DNA of 64,000 bases from an uncultured Bacilli bacterium (GTDB taxonomy: Bacteria; Bacillota_I; Bacilli_A; RF39; UBA660): NCBI GenBank assembly GCA_934098705.1, contig CAKOPC010000003.1, forward strand, positions 62,001 to 126,000, in the 5' to 3' direction. The notes under the pieces were generated by a model. It saw only the letters and a program-made list of their open reading frames with translations, was not told where the DNA came from and did no database searches. The position numbers and the translations under genes were made by a program. Below are positions 62,298-64,000 of the stretch, piece after piece. Every line of letters begins with the position of its first letter. The first letter of the stretch is position 1.

Positions 62298-64000
62298 TGT
62301 TATTTATAATGTCTAACATATATTTTATAAAGTCTTCTAAAGATGCTGTTACTTTTTCTTCTTGTCCGTATTTTCTATATGTTACTTTTTCTTCGGCTTT
62401 TTCATTATCTCCTAAAACTAGAGTATATGGTATTTTTTTTGTTACTGCCTCTCTCATACGGTAACCTAGTTTTTCTTCTCTATCATCTACAGTTGCTCTT
62501 ATATTATTTTCTTCTAATCTTTTTTTAACATAGTTTGCATAATCACTATGATATTTATTATTTACAGGTAAGATGTTTACTTGTACTTTAGATAACCATG
62601 TTGGAAGTGCTCCTTTAGTATTTTCAAGTAGATAAGCAAAGAATCTATCTATTGAACCTAATATAGCACGGTGTAAGACAACTGGTCTTCTTTTAAATCT
62701 ATCTGTGTCAATATATGTTAAATCAAATCTTTCTGGAAGTAAGAAATCTAATTGACATGTTGATAGTGTAAGTTCATGTCCTATAGCACTTTTTACTTGT
62801 ACGTCAAGTTTTGGCCCATAAAAGGCTGCTTCTCCTTCGGCTTCAACAAAATCAATATTTAAGTCTTTTAATACTTTTCTTAAAGTGTTTTCAGCTTTTT
62901 CCCACATTTTATCATCATCAAAATATTTTTCTTTATTATTTTTATCTCTTAATGACAATCTAAATGATGTTGGAGTAATATTAAAATCTTTGTAAACATC
63001 TAAAATTAGGTTTACAACTTTACCAAATTCTTCTTCTATTTGATCTGGTCTTACAAATAGATGGGCATCATTTTGACAAAATGTTCTTACTCTTTCAATA
63101 CCACATACTGCTCCACTTGCTTCAAATCTAAAGTCGTGAGCTAATTCACCAATTCTTATTGGTAAATCTTTGTATGAGTGTAATTCATTTTTATATACTA
63201 ACATGTGATGAGGACAGTTCATTGGACGAAGGACAAATTCTTCCCCTTCTCTTTCCATAAGTGGGAACATGTCATCTCTATAGTGATCCCAATGTCCACT
63301 TATTTTATATAGGTTACTTGTTGCAAGAACTGGAGTATATACATGTTGATATCCCATTTTTTCTTCTTTTTCTCTTATATATTCTTCTAGTTTATGAAAA
63401 ATAAAGGCTCCATTTGGTAAATATAAAGGAAGTCCTGATCCTACAAGTTCATGTGTCATAAAAATATCTAAATCTTTACCTATTTTTCTATGATCTCTTT
63501 GTTTTAATTCTTCAAGATAATTTAAGTAATCATCTAAGTCCTTTTCATTTTCAAAACAAATACCATATATTCTTTGAAGCATTTTATTTTTAGAATCGCC
63601 TTTATAATATGCTCCACTAAATTTTAATAATTTAAAATATTTCATATCTTTAGTACTGTTTTTATGTGGACCACGACAAAGATCTGTAAAATCATCTTGT
63701 TTATAGGCACTTATTACTTCATCGGCACTCATATTATTTATTAGATCTATCTTATATGGATCATCTTTAAACATATCAAGGGCTTCTTGTTTTGTTAGTT
63801 CTATTCTTTTTATTAATTTATTTGATTTAGATATTTTTTTCATTTCTTTTTCTATTTTTTCTAAATCGCCTTCTTGTAATGTTTCATCTCCTAAATCAAT
63901 ATCATAATAAAATCCATCTTCTATTACTGGTCCTACCCAAAATTTAGCATTTGGATATAAATGTTTTACAGCATGTGCTAAAAGATGAGCACAGCTATGG
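62290..64000 (-). CDS. thrS: Threonyl-tRNA synthetase, N-terminus beyond window
   Basis: Charges tRNA-Thr. The frame stays open to the right edge, so the first ~70 residues (TGS domain) are missing. The visible part starts in the editing domain with HSCAHLLAHAVKHLYP (HxxxH). It continues through the class II core with the zinc ligands in MNCPHHMLVYK, CQNDAHLFVRPDQIEEEFG, and VLHRAILGSIDRF, and ends in the anticodon-binding domain (LPVNNKYHSDYANYVKKRLE). An internal Met at 63843 is not the start. The promoter and any T-box lie outside the window. tRNA-Thr(CGT) is encoded at 16.4 kb. Confidence 0.95.
   Translation of the reverse strand, partial: HSCAHLLAHAVKHLYPNAKFWVGPVIEDGFYYDIDLGDETLQEGDLEKIEKEMKKISKSNKLIKRIELTKQEALDMFKDDPYKIDLINNMSADEVISAYKQDDFTDLCRGPHKNSTKDMKYFKLLKFSGAYYKGDSKNKMLQRIYGICFENEKDLDDYLNYLEELKQRDHRKIGKDLDIFMTHELVGSGLPLYLPNGAFIFHKLEEYIREKEEKMGYQHVYTPVLATSNLYKISGHWDHYRDDMFPLMEREGEEFVLRPMNCPHHMLVYKNELHSYKDLPIRIGELAHDFRFEASGAVCGIERVRTFCQNDAHLFVRPDQIEEEFGKVVNLILDVYKDFNITPTSFRLSLRDKNNKEKYFDDDKMWEKAENTLRKVLKDLNIDFVEAEGEAAFYGPKLDVQVKSAIGHELTLSTCQLDFLLPERFDLTYIDTDRFKRRPVVLHRAILGSIDRFFAYLLENTKGALPTWLSKVQVNILPVNNKYHSDYANYVKKRLEENNIRATVDDREEKLGYRMREAVTKKIPYTLVLGDNEKAEEKVTYRKYGQEEKVTASLEDFIKYMLDIINNKK

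Overview
The window is very AT-rich DNA, densely packed with genes and nearly all coded on the minus strand. The only convincing plus-strand protein gene is a glycosyltransferase at 25785-26879. TGA is used as a stop (for example at the tsaE/tsaB junction), so the code is standard. The gene set points to a low-GC Firmicute: a FemAB-type peptidyltransferase, a sortase, several murein hydrolases, a Firmicutes-type VII secretion locus, queA-tgt, typA, a sufC-D-S-U operon and pyruvate:ferredoxin oxidoreductase. PFOR and Suf suggest an anaerobe. An uncultured gut member of the Bacilli or a relative would fit, but this is inference; no rRNA is present.

Layout, left to right. 1-1.7 kb: the edge of a probable accessory island, with one truncated unknown gene, one tiny basic protein and an 850-base gene-free stretch holding two candidate structured RNAs. 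1.7-16.2 kb: recG, then a mixed region with a cadherin-like-repeat membrane protein, four soluble proteins with HExxH zinc-peptidase motifs (two of them tandem paralogues), a paired family of secreted proteins, an ITPase-family enzyme, a collagen-like protein, a STAS protein, a YitT-like membrane protein, a small DNA-binding protein and a membrane HNH protein. A third candidate RNA lies at 7.0 kb. 16.4-16.8 kb: tRNAs Ile, Asn and Glu, then Thr. 16.9-19.3 kb: the t6A operon tsaE-tsaB-rimI-tsaD. 19.4-24.5 kb: small membrane proteins, a lipoprotein and an M23 peptidase. 24.6-26.9 kb: tRNA-Ser, folD and the glycosyltransferase. 26.9-33.4 kb: PFOR and a minimal SUF operon.

33.5-42.3 kb is a type VII secretion operon. 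A strong promoter drives a series of WXG100-like proteins, an EsaB/YukD-like protein, two effector-like murein hydrolases (lytic transglycosylase and CHAP) that follow WXG-type helical domains, and a 1544-residue EssC ATPase. EssA, EssB and EsaA were not found. 42.3-52.9 kb holds a FemX-like enzyme, an Ig-like surface protein, an archaeal/eukaryal-type ProRS, queA-tgt and an NlpC/P60 enzyme. 52.9-59.0 kb is a surface-adhesin operon: a thioester-domain adhesin with an IPNTK sorting signal, an overlapping sortase gene, and an FtsX-type ABC exporter with two ATPases. 59.2-64 kb: typA, trmL, a thioredoxin-fold membrane protein and a thrS cut by the window edge.

The most interesting signals are the hydrolase-bearing type VII cassette, the thioester adhesin/sortase/ABC operon, the group of cytosolic zincins, and two small RNA candidates (1.6 kb minus strand, 7.0 kb plus strand). 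These RNAs each have a good promoter and terminator and carry perfectly complementary 11-base G/C-rich segments, suggesting a base-pairing RNA pair.
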